From assembly GCA_964502995.1 (NCBI GenBank), contig CAZCZB010000006.1:24719-88718 (forward strand): 64,000 bases of DNA. The letters run 5' to 3'. Positions 9,060 to 16,835 of this stretch are shown here, in pieces (the first letter of the stretch is position 1; each line of letters begins with the position of its first letter). A program made the translations under genes and the position numbers. The notes below the pieces were generated by a model. That model had not been told where the DNA came from. It did no database searches and saw nothing but the letters and a program-made list of their open reading frames with translations. The stretch is from Bin87 sp964502995. GTDB taxonomy: Bacteria > Chloroflexota > Dehalococcoidia > Lucifugimonadales > UBA3495.

Positions 9060-9419
9060 CTATTGGTCGTCCTCGGGGCCCTTGGGCATTCCCGCGTCAA
9101 TCCACGCCGCGATTTCGGCTGCCTCTGCACGCGACAGGAACGGGCCGCGCAAGGGCATCCGGCCAAAGGTTCCGCAACCCAACCGAAGAGAACGCACCAG
9201 GTGCGTTTCGGCGCCCGGCTTGCCCGGCTCGATGGATGGATAGCCGTTCAGCACCGATGCGGCCAGTTCCTCCGGCGTCTCCCACCAGTATTCGTGGATG
9301 CCAGGGTAGGGATCCCGGCCGTGGCGGTCGATCCAGCGCTCCATTATGCCGTCGAGCAGTTCCTTGACCCGCGGCCAATAGACGGGAGCGGATTCGTTCG
9401 GGTTTGCGTTGGTGGTCAT
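9060..9419 (-). CDS. Small hypothetical protein
   Basis: A 119-residue soluble protein. The N-terminal half is acidic and aromatic-rich (PYPGIHEYWWETPEEL). The C-terminal 35 residues (LSRAEAAEIAAWIDAGMP) resemble the tail of planctomycete-type cytochrome c domains, but there is no CxxCH haem site. ATG 9419 is chosen from the protein pattern; it lies 31 nt after the MogA-like gene, so the two may be cotranscribed. Function unknown. Confidence 0.6.
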   Translation of the reverse strand: MTTNANPNESAPVYWPRVKELLDGIMERWIDRHGRDPYPGIHEYWWETPEELAASVLNGYPSIEPGKPGAETHLVRSLRLGCGTFGRMPLRGPFLSRAEAAEIAAWIDAGMPKGPEDDQ

Positions 9420-9450
9420 CTTACGGCGATCTCCATGTGTTTGATGACTG

Positions 9451-9942
9451 TTATCGTGGGTGTTCCTGCACCGATTCGCGCTGCAGCAATTCCAGCGCGT
9501 GGGGCAGCACCGGCAGAACCACGTCCAGGCACTCGCCGACACCGCGAGGGCTGCCGGGCAGCGTGATGATGAGCGTATATCCCCTGATGCCCACGACCGA
9601 ACGGCTCAGCATGGCCATCGGGGTGAACCGGAGGGTCTGAGCGCGCATGGTCTCGGCCATGCCGGGAACCTCGCGGTCCATGGCGCGGCTCACGGCCTCG
9701 GGGGTAACGTCCCGCCGACCCATGCCGGTGCCGCCGGTGGTTACGATGAGGTCCACTTCGCCGGAGTCGGCCCACTCACTTACGCGGTTGGTGATCACGT
9801 CAGCGTCGTCGGCAACTATTTCGTAGCGCACTTCTTCGTAGTCGGGCGGCGGCAACTTGTCGCGGACGGCCCGGCCCCCGGTATCCTCACGCTGGCCGTG
9901 CGCTCCTGAAGTGCTGACAGTAAGAATGGCGAGACGGTGCAT
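9451..9942 (-). CDS. Molybdenum cofactor biosynthesis protein, MogA/MoaB family
   Basis: A 163-residue protein of the molybdopterin adenylyltransferase (MogA/MoaB) family, which activates molybdopterin for metal insertion. Hallmarks are the N-terminal LAILTVSTSG, the central TTGGTGMGRRDVTPEA and the C-terminal LIITLPGSPRGVGECL. The start at 9942 (MHRLAILTV) matches the family; the Shine-Dalgarno is weak. No other cofactor genes are nearby. The amidohydrolase at 10106 is divergent. Confidence 0.88.
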   Translation of the reverse strand: MHRLAILTVSTSGAHGQREDTGGRAVRDKLPPPDYEEVRYEIVADDADVITNRVSEWADSGEVDLIVTTGGTGMGRRDVTPEAVSRAMDREVPGMAETMRAQTLRFTPMAMLSRSVVGIRGYTLIITLPGSPRGVGECLDVVLPVLPHALELLQRESVQEHPR

Positions 9943-10011
9943 ATAAAGGTTCGCTATAGCCGGGTTGATGCTGGCAGCAATCATACCATACCGCCCCACC
10001 GCCCATTGGCA

Positions 10012-10017
10012 TATAAT
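10012..10017 (+). promoter_or_regulatory. -10 element upstream of the amidohydrolase
   Basis: A perfect TATAAT in the divergent intergenic region, 89 nt before ATG 10106. No convincing -35 is present at the expected position. Confidence 0.4.
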
Positions 10018-10105
10018 GGCGGCGGAATAAACCGCAGGCTGCCCGCTCACGGTGGGCTTGTCGAACCATGCGCCGACCAACCAGGCAGACCATGAGAGGT
10101 GATTT

Positions 10106-11359
10106 ATGCTCGCAATAGTAGGTGGCAATCTGATCGACGGCAGCGGATCTCCTACCGTGGAAAACGTGGCCGTGCTGATCGACGGGGAACGCATCATAGA
10201 GGTTGGGCCGCTCGCCTCCGTCCCCATTCCCGAGGGCGCCGAGATTCTGGACGCGACGGGACACACCATCATGCCGGGACTGATTGACGTGCATGACCAC
10301 CTGGCGTCGGGCGGGTACGGTCTGACCGGTCGCTGGGGAATGGACGAGCCGATGTCGCTGTTCAGCATCCGCACCTCGCAGGTGATTGAGGACACGCTGG
10401 CGGCGGGCTACACCACGGTACGCGACGCCGGCGGCCTTGATGCGGGATTCAAGATGGCCGTTGAGGAGGGTCTGATCAAAGGCCCGCGCCTGGTGATCTC
10501 AGTGAACATCATGTCGCCCACCGGCGGCATTGAGGACAAGGTGAGCGGCAGCGGGCACCGCAAGACCATCCTGGGCCACGACCCGTTGTCTCCCGACGGT
10601 GTGGCCGACGGCGTGGACGGCATCCGCGCCAAAGTGCGGGAGTTGATACGCTGCGGCGCCGACCAGATCAAGTTCGCGACCACCGGTGGAGCATCCGGAC
10701 GCCCCGGCAACGGGCCGCTGGATCAGGCCTACGCGCTGGACGAGGCCCGGGCGCTGGTTGACGAAGCCGCCGCGCTGGGTCGCAGCACGCTTTGCCACGC
10801 CGTCGGCGGCACGGGGCTGCCCATCGCCATCCAGGCCGGCGCGGGGTCCATTGAGCATGGTTGCTACCTGGCCACGGATCCTGACATGCTCAAGATGATG
10901 GCCGATCAGGGCACGTTCTTCACGCCGACCTTCGAGGTGTACGACTTCCACAGCACGGTGAGCGTGCCGCATATCCGAGTGCGGGCACAGGCGCTGATGG
11001 ACGTTCACATCCGGAGCGTGGAACTGGCGATCAAGGAGGGCGTCCGCATCGTGGCGGGAACCGACGCCGGCGGGTTCGTGCATGGCGACAACGCCCGCGA
11101 GCTTGAACTGATGGTGGAGAAGGGAATGAGCGCGTCGCTGGCGATACAGTCCGCCACGGGGTACGCCGCCGAGTGCTGCGGGCTGGGCAACGACGTGGGA
11201 ACCATCGCCAAGGGCAAGCTGGCCGACATACTGGTGGTGGACGGCGACCCGCTGCGCAACATCTCGGTGCTGCGCGACCGGGAGAAGCTGCTGCTGATCA
11301 TGAAGGGCGGCGACGCCTACAAGAATCTGCTGCCCGCCCGCGAATTGCAGCCGGCATAG
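10106..11359 (+). CDS. Metal-dependent amidohydrolase (imidazolonepropionase/prolidase-like)
   Basis: A 417-residue amidohydrolase-superfamily enzyme. The metal-binding His63-x-His65 (PGLIDVHDH) follows a small N-terminal beta domain. Later HAVGG, SIEHG and AGTDAGG segments supply the remaining His and Asp ligands expected of this group. ATG 10106 follows GAGAGGTG. Related enzymes hydrolyse cyclic amides or dipeptides; the substrate is not evident. It precedes trmD, separated by a palindrome. Confidence 0.88.
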   Translation: MLAIVGGNLIDGSGSPTVENVAVLIDGERIIEVGPLASVPIPEGAEILDATGHTIMPGLIDVHDHLASGGYGLTGRWGMDEPMSLFSIRTSQVIEDTLAAGYTTVRDAGGLDAGFKMAVEEGLIKGPRLVISVNIMSPTGGIEDKVSGSGHRKTILGHDPLSPDGVADGVDGIRAKVRELIRCGADQIKFATTGGASGRPGNGPLDQAYALDEARALVDEAAALGRSTLCHAVGGTGLPIAIQAGAGSIEHGCYLATDPDMLKMMADQGTFFTPTFEVYDFHSTVSVPHIRVRAQALMDVHIRSVELAIKEGVRIVAGTDAGGFVHGDNARELELMVEKGMSASLAIQSATGYAAECCGLGNDVGTIAKGKLADILVVDGDPLRNISVLRDREKLLLIMKGGDAYKNLLPARELQPA

Positions 11360-11378
11360 GTTCGAGATTCTCACGGAC

Positions 11379-11402
11379 GGGGGCGAATGGTTATTCGCCC
11401 CC
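11379..11402. repeat. GGGGCG-family palindrome between amidohydrolase and trmD
   Basis: A 10-bp perfect stem (GGGGGCGAAT/ATTCGCCCCC) with GGTT loop, only 14 nt before trmD. It is closely similar to the palindrome at 8997. Confidence 0.7.
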
Positions 11403-11415
11403 ACATGCTTGCAGT

Positions 11416-12174
11416 ATGCGGTTCCACGTTTTGACGCTGTTCCCCGATGCGTTTCGCATCATCACGGAGTACAGCATCATCGGGCGGGCCGTGCAAGACG
11501 GGCTGATTTCGGTGGAGGCGACGGACATCAGACAGTTCACCACCGACCGGCACGGGACCGCCGATGATTACCAGTTCGGCGGCGGGCCAGGCATGGTGAT
11601 GAAAGCGGAACCGGTGTACACGGCGGTTGACGCCGCGCTGGAAAATGTACCGGAGGACGAACGGGGCAGCGTGCCGGTGATCCTGACGTCGCCGCAGGGC
11701 GTTACGCTGGACCAGGATCTTGTGGACGAATTCGCCGCTGCGCCCGGAATGGTCATCATCTGCGGGCACTATGCGGGGGTGGACGAACGCATCCGCCAGG
11801 GGCTGATTACGCACGAGGTGTCCATCGGTGATTACGTTCTGACCGGCGGCGAATTGGCGGCCATGGTGATCATCGACGCGGTGTCGCGGTTTGTGCCGGA
11901 CGTTGTCGGGTCGGAGGAGAACGTGCGCGAAGACAGCATAACGTCGGGGCTGTTGCAGCATCCGCTGTACACGCGGCCGGCCGAGTTTCGGGGCATGGCG
12001 ACACCGGAGGTGCTGCGTTCCGGAAACCACGCTGAGATCGAACGGTGGCGGCGCCAGCAATCGCTGGAGCGCACGCTGCGACTGCGGCCCGACCTGCTGG
12101 AAACCGCGCCGCTGACCAACTCCGACCGCATCTACCTGGCCGGACTGGGCTGGGACGGTGGACATGATGGCTGA
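11416..12174 (+). CDS. trmD: tRNA (guanine37-N1)-methyltransferase
   Basis: A 252-residue SPOUT methyltransferase that makes m1G37 in tRNAs reading CNN codons, preventing frameshifting. It starts MRFHVLTLFPDAF, and contains the cofactor-knot segments LTSPQGVTLDQ, ICGHYAGVDERI and IGDYVLTGGELAAM. The start at 11416 fits the family exactly. It overlaps the next gene by about 11 nt. A likely substrate, tRNA-Pro(UGG) with G37, is encoded at 13447-13518. It is not linked to rpsP/rimM/rplS as in many bacteria. Confidence 0.97.
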   Translation: MRFHVLTLFPDAFRIITEYSIIGRAVQDGLISVEATDIRQFTTDRHGTADDYQFGGGPGMVMKAEPVYTAVDAALENVPEDERGSVPVILTSPQGVTLDQDLVDEFAAAPGMVIICGHYAGVDERIRQGLITHEVSIGDYVLTGGELAAMVIIDAVSRFVPDVVGSEENVREDSITSGLLQHPLYTRPAEFRGMATPEVLRSGNHAEIERWRRQQSLERTLRLRPDLLETAPLTNSDRIYLAGLGWDGGHDG

Positions 12175-12676
12175 GGGCAGGCGGCGGTCTGATTACCGCT
12201 TCGGCACGCCGGTGCGCGTGCGCTGGCAGGAGTGCGACGCGCAACACATCGCGTTCAACGGGAGTTACCTGGGCTGGCTGGAGGTGGCGCAGGCGGAGTA
12301 CTTCCGCAACCTGGGGTTTGGAATCTACAAGGTCGCCGCGGCGGGTTACTTCGACAGCGCGGTGGTCAAGGTGACCATCGAGTACCGGGCGCCGGTGCGG
12401 GTGGACGAGATGCTGGACGTGCGCGCCCGGGTTACGCGAATAGGCAACACCAGCCTGACGCTGGAGGTTGCGATTTTCCAGGAGGGCGACGATCCGGAAT
12501 CATCCGCGCTCACCGTCATGGAGTCGGTTTACGTTGGATTCTACGCCGACACCGGCGGCACGCGCCCGGTGCCCGAATCCATCCGACGGTTGGTGGACGC
12601 CTGGGAACAGACGGGCGAAATCCTGCCGCTGACGGATTTTCCGGAGTTGGCCGCCGCGCAGGGAGTTGAGCCATAA
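12164..12676 (+). CDS. Acyl-CoA thioesterase, 4HBT/YbgC family
   Basis: A 170-residue hot-dog-fold protein. The QECDAQHIAFNGSYLGWLEVAQAEYF segment near residue 20 contains the catalytic Asp region of 4-hydroxybenzoyl-CoA thioesterase relatives, followed by VKVTIEYRAPVRVDE. Starts at 12158 (GTG), 12164 or 12167 are possible; GGGA at 12152-12155 favours 12164. All overlap the end of trmD, implying translational coupling. The acyl substrate is unknown. Confidence 0.85.
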   Translation: MMAEGRRRSDYRFGTPVRVRWQECDAQHIAFNGSYLGWLEVAQAEYFRNLGFGIYKVAAAGYFDSAVVKVTIEYRAPVRVDEMLDVRARVTRIGNTSLTLEVAIFQEGDDPESSALTVMESVYVGFYADTGGTRPVPESIRRLVDAWEQTGEILPLTDFPELAAAQGVEP

Positions 12677-12724
12677 CGACGATCCAATCACGAATCACCA
12701 GACGCACGCGACGGAGGTGCAACC

Positions 12725-13390
12725 ATGTCATTCTGCGACGAGATCGAACTGGAATCACAGGCACAGCGGGAGGCGATGGCTTTTCATCCCTTTGTGCAGG
12801 GAATCGGGAACGGCACGCTGCCGATGGACCGATTCAAGCACTTCATCACGCAGGACTATGTCTATCTGATCGACTTTGCGCGCTGCCTGGCGCTGGCCGC
12901 CGCCAAGGCGCCGGACCTGGAAACCATGTCGTGGTTCGCTCGCTCCGTGGACTATATCCTCAACACCGAGATGGAGCTGCACCGTTCGTACTGTTCGCAG
13001 TTCGGCATCACCGAGGAGGAACTGGACGCCACGGTCCACGCGCCGACGTGCTACTCGTACACCAGCTACCTGCTCAGGGTGGCGCACCAGGGCAGTTTCG
13101 GTGAATTGGTGGCGGCGCTGCTGCCGTGCATCTGGGGGTACTGGCGGGTTGGCGAGCGCCTGGCCGATCAGGGTCTGCCGGACCATGCCGGTTACGCCGA
13201 GTGGATCCAGATGTATGCCGCTGCCGAACAACAGGGCGTGGCCGAGGAATGCCGGGCCATTTGCGACCGGGTGGCGGCGACGGCAGGTTCCGCAGAGATC
13301 GCGGCGATGAAAGAGGCGTACATCACCTGCACGCGGTACGAGCAGGCCTTCTGGGAAATGGGCTGGACGCTGGAGGACTGGCCGGTATAA
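12725..13390 (+). CDS. tenA: TenA family thiaminase II / aminopyrimidine aminohydrolase
   Basis: A 221-residue TenA protein, which salvages thiamine degradation products by hydrolysing aminopyrimidines. The active-site set of the Bacillus enzyme is conserved, at nearly the same numbers: Asp44, Tyr47, catalytic Cys135 (LLPCIWGYW) and Glu206 (YEQAFW). ATG 12725 follows GGAGGTG. No other thiamine gene is adjacent and the 48-nt gap upstream is too short for a TPP riboswitch. It probably sits at the end of the trmD-thioesterase transcript. Confidence 0.92.
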   Translation: MSFCDEIELESQAQREAMAFHPFVQGIGNGTLPMDRFKHFITQDYVYLIDFARCLALAAAKAPDLETMSWFARSVDYILNTEMELHRSYCSQFGITEEELDATVHAPTCYSYTSYLLRVAHQGSFGELVAALLPCIWGYWRVGERLADQGLPDHAGYAEWIQMYAAAEQQGVAEECRAICDRVAATAGSAEIAAMKEAYITCTRYEQAFWEMGWTLEDWPV

Positions 13391-13446
13391 CGGCGCGCCG
13401 GGGTTCAGCGACACCGGCGATTGACGCAATGGATCCGGGTTGATGG

Positions 13447-13518
13447 TCGGGGTGGGCAGATTCGAACTGCCGATCTCCTGCTCCCAAAGCAGGCGCCTTG
13501 CCGCTAGGCCACACCCCG
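13447..13518 (-). tRNA. tRNA-Pro (anticodon UGG)
   Basis: A cloverleaf folds on the minus strand: acceptor CGGGGTG/CACCCCG with A73, D stem GCC/GGC, anticodon stem CCTGC/GCAGG with loop TTTGGGA (anticodon TGG, G37), and T arm GGCAG-TTCGAAT-CTGCC. The CCA end is not encoded in full. It lies 38 nt downstream of tRNA-Arg and is probably cotranscribed with it. Confidence 0.93.
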
Positions 13519-13556
13519 ATTGAGACCGTTCGCCTGGCCACGACCAACTAAGCAAG

Positions 13557-13628
13557 TACCCCCGCGGAGACTCGAACTCCGGTCTCTGGCTCCGGAGGCC
13601 AGCACTCTATCCACTGAGCTACGGGGGC
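13557..13628 (-). tRNA. tRNA-Arg (anticodon CCG)
   Basis: The minus-strand cloverleaf has acceptor GCCCCCG/CGGGGGT (G1-U72 wobble) with A73, anticodon stem CTGGC/GCCAG with loop CTCCGGA, and T arm CGGAG-TTCGAGT-CTCCG. CCA is not encoded. It reads CGG codons. Confidence 0.93.
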
Positions 13629-13635
13629 ACTTGTT

Positions 13636-13644
13636 ATTTTAGCA
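13636..13644 (-). promoter_or_regulatory. Extended -10 promoter for tRNA-Arg/tRNA-Pro
   Basis: On the minus strand TGCTAAAAT ends at 13636, so transcription would start at about 13629, almost exactly at the mature tRNA-Arg 5' end (13628). Confidence 0.6.
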
Positions 13645-13844
13645 CAAGGCGGTTGCCACGCCGGATTGACCGGATTGGAAATCAGGGCTTTCCGACGCCG
13701 CTGCCGCCGGTGATTGTCTGAATCAGGATCTGCAGGATTTACGGATGGGGATCCATCACTTACATCCTGAAATCGAGCAAATCGCAGTCAGGCAATGACA
13801 CTTGGAACGCCCGAACCAACCGGGGGAACGGGCGAAGGGACGAC

Positions 13845-14312
13845 TCAGTAAGAGATGCCGCCTTCGCAGGAGACCATTTCGACCCGGGAGCCGGCAGCGG
13901 CCGGATCGCTTGTGTGTACCTCGTAGTGATCGCCGTTGTGGCTGAAGGTGATGCGACGGCCCGGTACGATGGCCTGGGCATAACCCATACCCTCCTGCGG
14001 GCAACCCAGGGATGCGTCGGCCCACTGCACCGCCTCATCGCTGACCAGGACGAGGCTGTCGACCGGCGCGGACAGTCTCTCCGCCAGAAGTTCGCGGGCA
14101 TCCACCTGAAGCGGGGTAAGCTGGGGCGCTTCCGGGGCGGCCTGGGCTGGGGAGGATTCGCCGCCGGCGGGTTGCTCAGATTGTGGTTCAGAACCGCAGG
14201 CTGCGAGCAATCCGGCGACCAACACCGACGCCACCAACAGACCCATAATCCGTGCCACACCGGAATGGGCTGCGAATCCTACGACGTTGTACCAACTGCA
14301 CATGCTTCGCAC
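13845..14312 (-). CDS. Hypothetical lipoprotein
   Basis: Up to 155 residues. A hydrophobic stretch ends in a lipobox (LLAACGS), then a Ser/Pro/Gln-rich linker and a C-terminal domain with two cysteines (SLGCPQEG and MVSCEGG). The mature part resembles small exported proteins of unknown function in Chloroflexota. The start is uncertain: GTG 14312, ATG 14303, an internal GTG, or ATG 14246 are all in frame, and no strong ribosome site decides. The protein would be anchored in the outer face of the membrane. Confidence 0.68.
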   Translation of the reverse strand: MRSMCSWYNVVGFAAHSGVARIMGLLVASVLVAGLLAACGSEPQSEQPAGGESSPAQAAPEAPQLTPLQVDARELLAERLSAPVDSLVLVSDEAVQWADASLGCPQEGMGYAQAIVPGRRITFSHNGDHYEVHTSDPAAAGSRVEMVSCEGGISY

Positions 14313-14370
14313 CGTCCGGATTCAACCATGCTTGCCCGCTGATTGATCGGTTCTGCCGCCGTCGATTGCC

Positions 14371-14398
14371 CAAACAAAACGCCCCGTCTGGCGGGGCG
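14371..14398 (-). terminator. Intrinsic terminator after tRNA-Asp
   Basis: On the minus strand a 7-bp stem (CGCCCCG pairs, 14380-14398) is followed by GTTTTGTTTG (14371-14380), the standard arrangement for termination 30 nt beyond the tRNA-Asp 3' end. Confidence 0.75.
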
Positions 14399-14427
14399 CG
14401 GGTTTATCGCGAAATCGTTGGTGAAAA

Positions 14428-14503
14428 TGGCGACCCGGAGCGGATTCGAACCGCCGATCTCTGCCTTGACAGGGCAGTATGTTAACCGCTACACCACCGG
14501 GCC
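14428..14503 (-). tRNA. tRNA-Asp (anticodon GUC), CCA encoded
   Basis: The minus-strand cloverleaf has anticodon stem CTGCC/GGCAG with loop CTGTCAA, T arm GGCGG-TTCGAAT-CCGCT, discriminator G73 and an encoded CCA. A -10-like TAAAAT lies on the minus strand at 14538-14543. Confidence 0.93.
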
Positions 14504-14619
14504 GCATCACACCGCAATCGACGACTGCGTAACGAAGATTTTAGGCAGGAACACGCCGAATTGTCAAACGGGCCGCGCCTCTCGCGGTAACCTTCCGCTC
14601 GGGTGGTTGAGTATCCGCA

Positions 14620-14644
14620 GGGGGCAGGTTTGAAACCTGCCCCC
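14620..14644. repeat. GGGGGC palindrome with AGGTTT/AAACCT inner arm
   Basis: GGGGGCAGGTTT and its reverse complement flank a central G. A shorter relative (CAGGTTTGAAACCTGCCCC) occurs at 63788-63806. Confidence 0.65.
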
Positions 14645-14828
14645 GCATTTGGCGGTATGGCTTGGGGATACTGACCGCCTGGATTGCAGCGATACTCCGT
14701 TCCCTGCTCGTGCCCGGATTGACGTTGTGCAAATGGGACGGCGCTGGTATCAGACGGAGGGTGGAGTTTTTACATCGATTGACAGGATTTACAGGATGTT
14801 TGTGGTTGTGCGACGGTGGTTCGACAGG

Positions 14829-14916
14829 CTCACCATGAGCGGGGGTTGGGCTCACCATGAGCGGGGGTTGGGCTCACCATGAGCGGGGGTTGGGCTTACC
14901 TTGGGCGGGGGTTGTT
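14829..14916 (+). repeat. 22-nt tandem repeat, three exact copies and one degenerate
   Basis: Units starting CTCACCATGAGCGGGGGTTG occur at 14829-14850, 14851-14872 and 14873-14894; a fourth (14895-14916) carries several changes. The first unit overlaps a TTCGACAGGCTCACCATGAG dispersed repeat, which seems to have seeded the array. Confidence 0.85.
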
Positions 14917-15056
14917 GGGGATGTTGGGTGCGTCAGGATTGGTGGGGTTTGGGATTTTGGTTGTGCGCTTTGACTGGCGCGTCCTGGTGGGTATAGTTGG
15001 CGTCAGATGATGAATACTGCGGGTTCGTGCAACCCGGAACCCATGCGGAGCGAACG

Positions 15057-16307
15057 ATGACAACAGCAACACAAGCCAACCGCGATTTGCAGGCGCTGCC
15101 ACTGGAAGGGCTGCGAGTTCTCGACGCCACCCACATCGTGGCCGGGCCATTTTGTTCAATGATCCTGGCCGACATGGGCGCGGAGGTCATCAAGATCGAA
15201 CGGCCCGGCCGGGGAGACCAGGCGCGGTTGAATCACCCGTTTGTTGAGGGGCCGGACGGTGAGCAGGTGAGCGCGCGTTACCTGGGCGTGAACCGCAACA
15301 AGAAGAGCGTGTCGCTGGATCTGCGCGACCCGGTGGCCAAGCGCGCTTTTGAGAATATGCTCAGGGTATCCGACGTGCTGCTGGACAACTGGGGACCCGG
15401 CGCCATGGGCAGGCTGGGGTATCCATACGAGCGGCTGAGCGAGATCAACCCCGGACTGGTGTACGCCAGCATATCGGGTTACGGCGACAGCGACGGGCTG
15501 CGCGGCCCCTATTCCAACTGGCCGGCCAATAACCCGTGCGTGCAGGGCATGGGCGGCTGGATGGCGACCACGGGCACGCCGGACAGCGGCCCGCAGATGG
15601 TTGGCGACAACATGGGCGACTCGGTGCCCGGCGTCTGGACCGCTCTCGGCATCATGCTGGCGCTGGAATCGCGGCGCAAGACGGGCAGGGGGCAGCACGT
15701 GGATATGGCGATGTACGACTGCATGGTGGCCCATACCACCAGCAGCATGCCGCTGTACCAGTCAACGGGGCAGATCACCACCACGGCGCGGGAGAATATG
15801 TTCTCGGCGCAACTGGCGCTGCGGGCATCGGACGGGTACGTGGTGCTGGCCGGAGCGGGCAACGCGGACGACAAGTGGCGGGCCATGTGGAACCTGATCG
15901 GGCGTCCGGAACTGGCGGAGGATCCGCGGTATCTGGGGCACGGCGTGACGGGGCCGTTCTACTTCAGCAACATCGTGCCGGCCATTGAGGAATGGTCGCA
16001 GCATCTGCCCAAGCGGGAGGTGAACCAGCACCTGCTGGATTGCGGTTTTTCGATGGGAATCGTGCAGGATTCGGCCGACCTGGACAACTGCCCGCACCTT
16101 GAGACACGGAACATGTTCATCGACAGCGGCGATACCTTCGGCGGGTCGTTCCGTACCGTGAACACGCCGGTGCAACTCACCGGGTGCGTGGACACGCCGG
16201 CGGTACCGCCGCCTACGCTGGGGCAACACAACGCCGACGTGCTGTGCGACCTCGGCGGGCTGACGCGGGAGGAACTGGCGCAACTCGAGGCGGAGGGCAA
16301 GGCGTAA
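15057..16307 (+). CDS. Family III CoA-transferase (CaiB/BaiF)
   Basis: A 416-residue enzyme that moves CoA between carboxylic acids. The N-terminal LEGLRVLDATHIVAGPFCSM and ADMGAEVIKIERPGRGD are family signatures; the candidate catalytic Asp is Asp188 (or Asp184) in VGDNMGDSVPG. ATG 15057 with GGAG at 15047-15050 is preferred over the TTG at 14997. The gene stands alone between the repeat region and a small membrane protein, so the acyl-CoA partner is unknown. Confidence 0.92.
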   Translation: MTTATQANRDLQALPLEGLRVLDATHIVAGPFCSMILADMGAEVIKIERPGRGDQARLNHPFVEGPDGEQVSARYLGVNRNKKSVSLDLRDPVAKRAFENMLRVSDVLLDNWGPGAMGRLGYPYERLSEINPGLVYASISGYGDSDGLRGPYSNWPANNPCVQGMGGWMATTGTPDSGPQMVGDNMGDSVPGVWTALGIMLALESRRKTGRGQHVDMAMYDCMVAHTTSSMPLYQSTGQITTTARENMFSAQLALRASDGYVVLAGAGNADDKWRAMWNLIGRPELAEDPRYLGHGVTGPFYFSNIVPAIEEWSQHLPKREVNQHLLDCGFSMGIVQDSADLDNCPHLETRNMFIDSGDTFGGSFRTVNTPVQLTGCVDTPAVPPPTLGQHNADVLCDLGGLTREELAQLEAEGKA

Positions 16308-16350
16308 TGCGGATCCCATGGGCCCGCGGCGATCGTCCCCAACAGCCAAA

Positions 16351-16359
16351 TGTTATACT
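16351..16359 (+). promoter_or_regulatory. Extended -10 element
   Basis: TGTTATACT matches TGnTATAAT with one change. It would drive the small membrane protein and possibly hisS. Confidence 0.5.
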
Positions 16360-16429
16360 TGCAAACGGTGACAGCGCCGCGCCCTGGGCCTTCGTCGAAG
16401 GGTCAATATCGATCACGGCCAGTATCGTA

Positions 16430-16795
16430 ATGGCGGATGCGATCGCCCGGTGCAGCCGTTGCGACGGTTGGCCGCTGGTCTCATACTTCAAGAGGCTGAC
16501 CGAACAAGAAGACGGCGTGATTATAGCGGGCATGGCGCTGCTGTTTCCAACCGCCCTGACAATTTACCTGGTGGGGAAAATGGTCTTTTCGGCTTACAGA
16601 GAGTACAAACGATGGTGGGAATCCTACAAAGAAGAACGGTTCGAGCAAGGCCGTCAAGAAGGCCGCCAAGAAGGCCGCCAAGAAGGCCGCCAAGAGGAAC
16701 GGGCCCGCATGAAGCGGGATCTCGCCGAGCGCGGCGTGTCCCTGGAACCGGAAGCTGAGCGGATATTGTTCGGCGAGAACGACACCACCAACTAG
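16430..16795 (+). CDS. Small single-pass membrane protein with charged repeat tail
   Basis: A 121-residue product (163 if translation starts at the ATG at 16307 that overlaps the preceding stop). A membrane segment of about 25 residues (GMALLFPTALTIYLVGKMVF) is followed by a basic/acidic coiled-coil-like tail containing four tandem Gln-Glu-Gly-Arg-type units, encoded by 12-nt DNA repeats at about 16646-16692. An extended -10 at 16351 supports an independent transcript and the 16430 start. No family recognised; similar tails end PD-(D/E)XK-type proteins, but no nuclease domain is present. Confidence 0.55.
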   Translation: MADAIARCSRCDGWPLVSYFKRLTEQEDGVIIAGMALLFPTALTIYLVGKMVFSAYREYKRWWESYKEERFEQGRQEGRQEGRQEGRQEERARMKRDLAERGVSLEPEAERILFGENDTTN

Positions 16796-16835
16796 AATCA
16801 CAGCCGGCCCGACCGACGGAGCGACAACCGACGTT

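Larger units (their letters stand above)
14504..15056. other. 553-nt region without genes, repeat-rich
   Basis: No convincing gene on either strand. It holds the upstream region of tRNA-Asp, a GGGGGC palindrome (14620-14644), a short ATTGACAGGATTTACAGGAT element near 14777-14797, a TTCGACAGGCTCA repeat core (about 14819-14832) and a 22-nt tandem repeat (14829-14916). It looks like a landing zone for dispersed repeats. Confidence 0.7.

Noticed and set aside
12677..12724. A TPP riboswitch before tenA
   Set aside because: The gap is only 48 nt and shows none of the conserved thi-box sequence.
14829..14916. CRISPR-like array
   Set aside because: Units are directly adjacent 22-mers without spacers and no cas genes are present.
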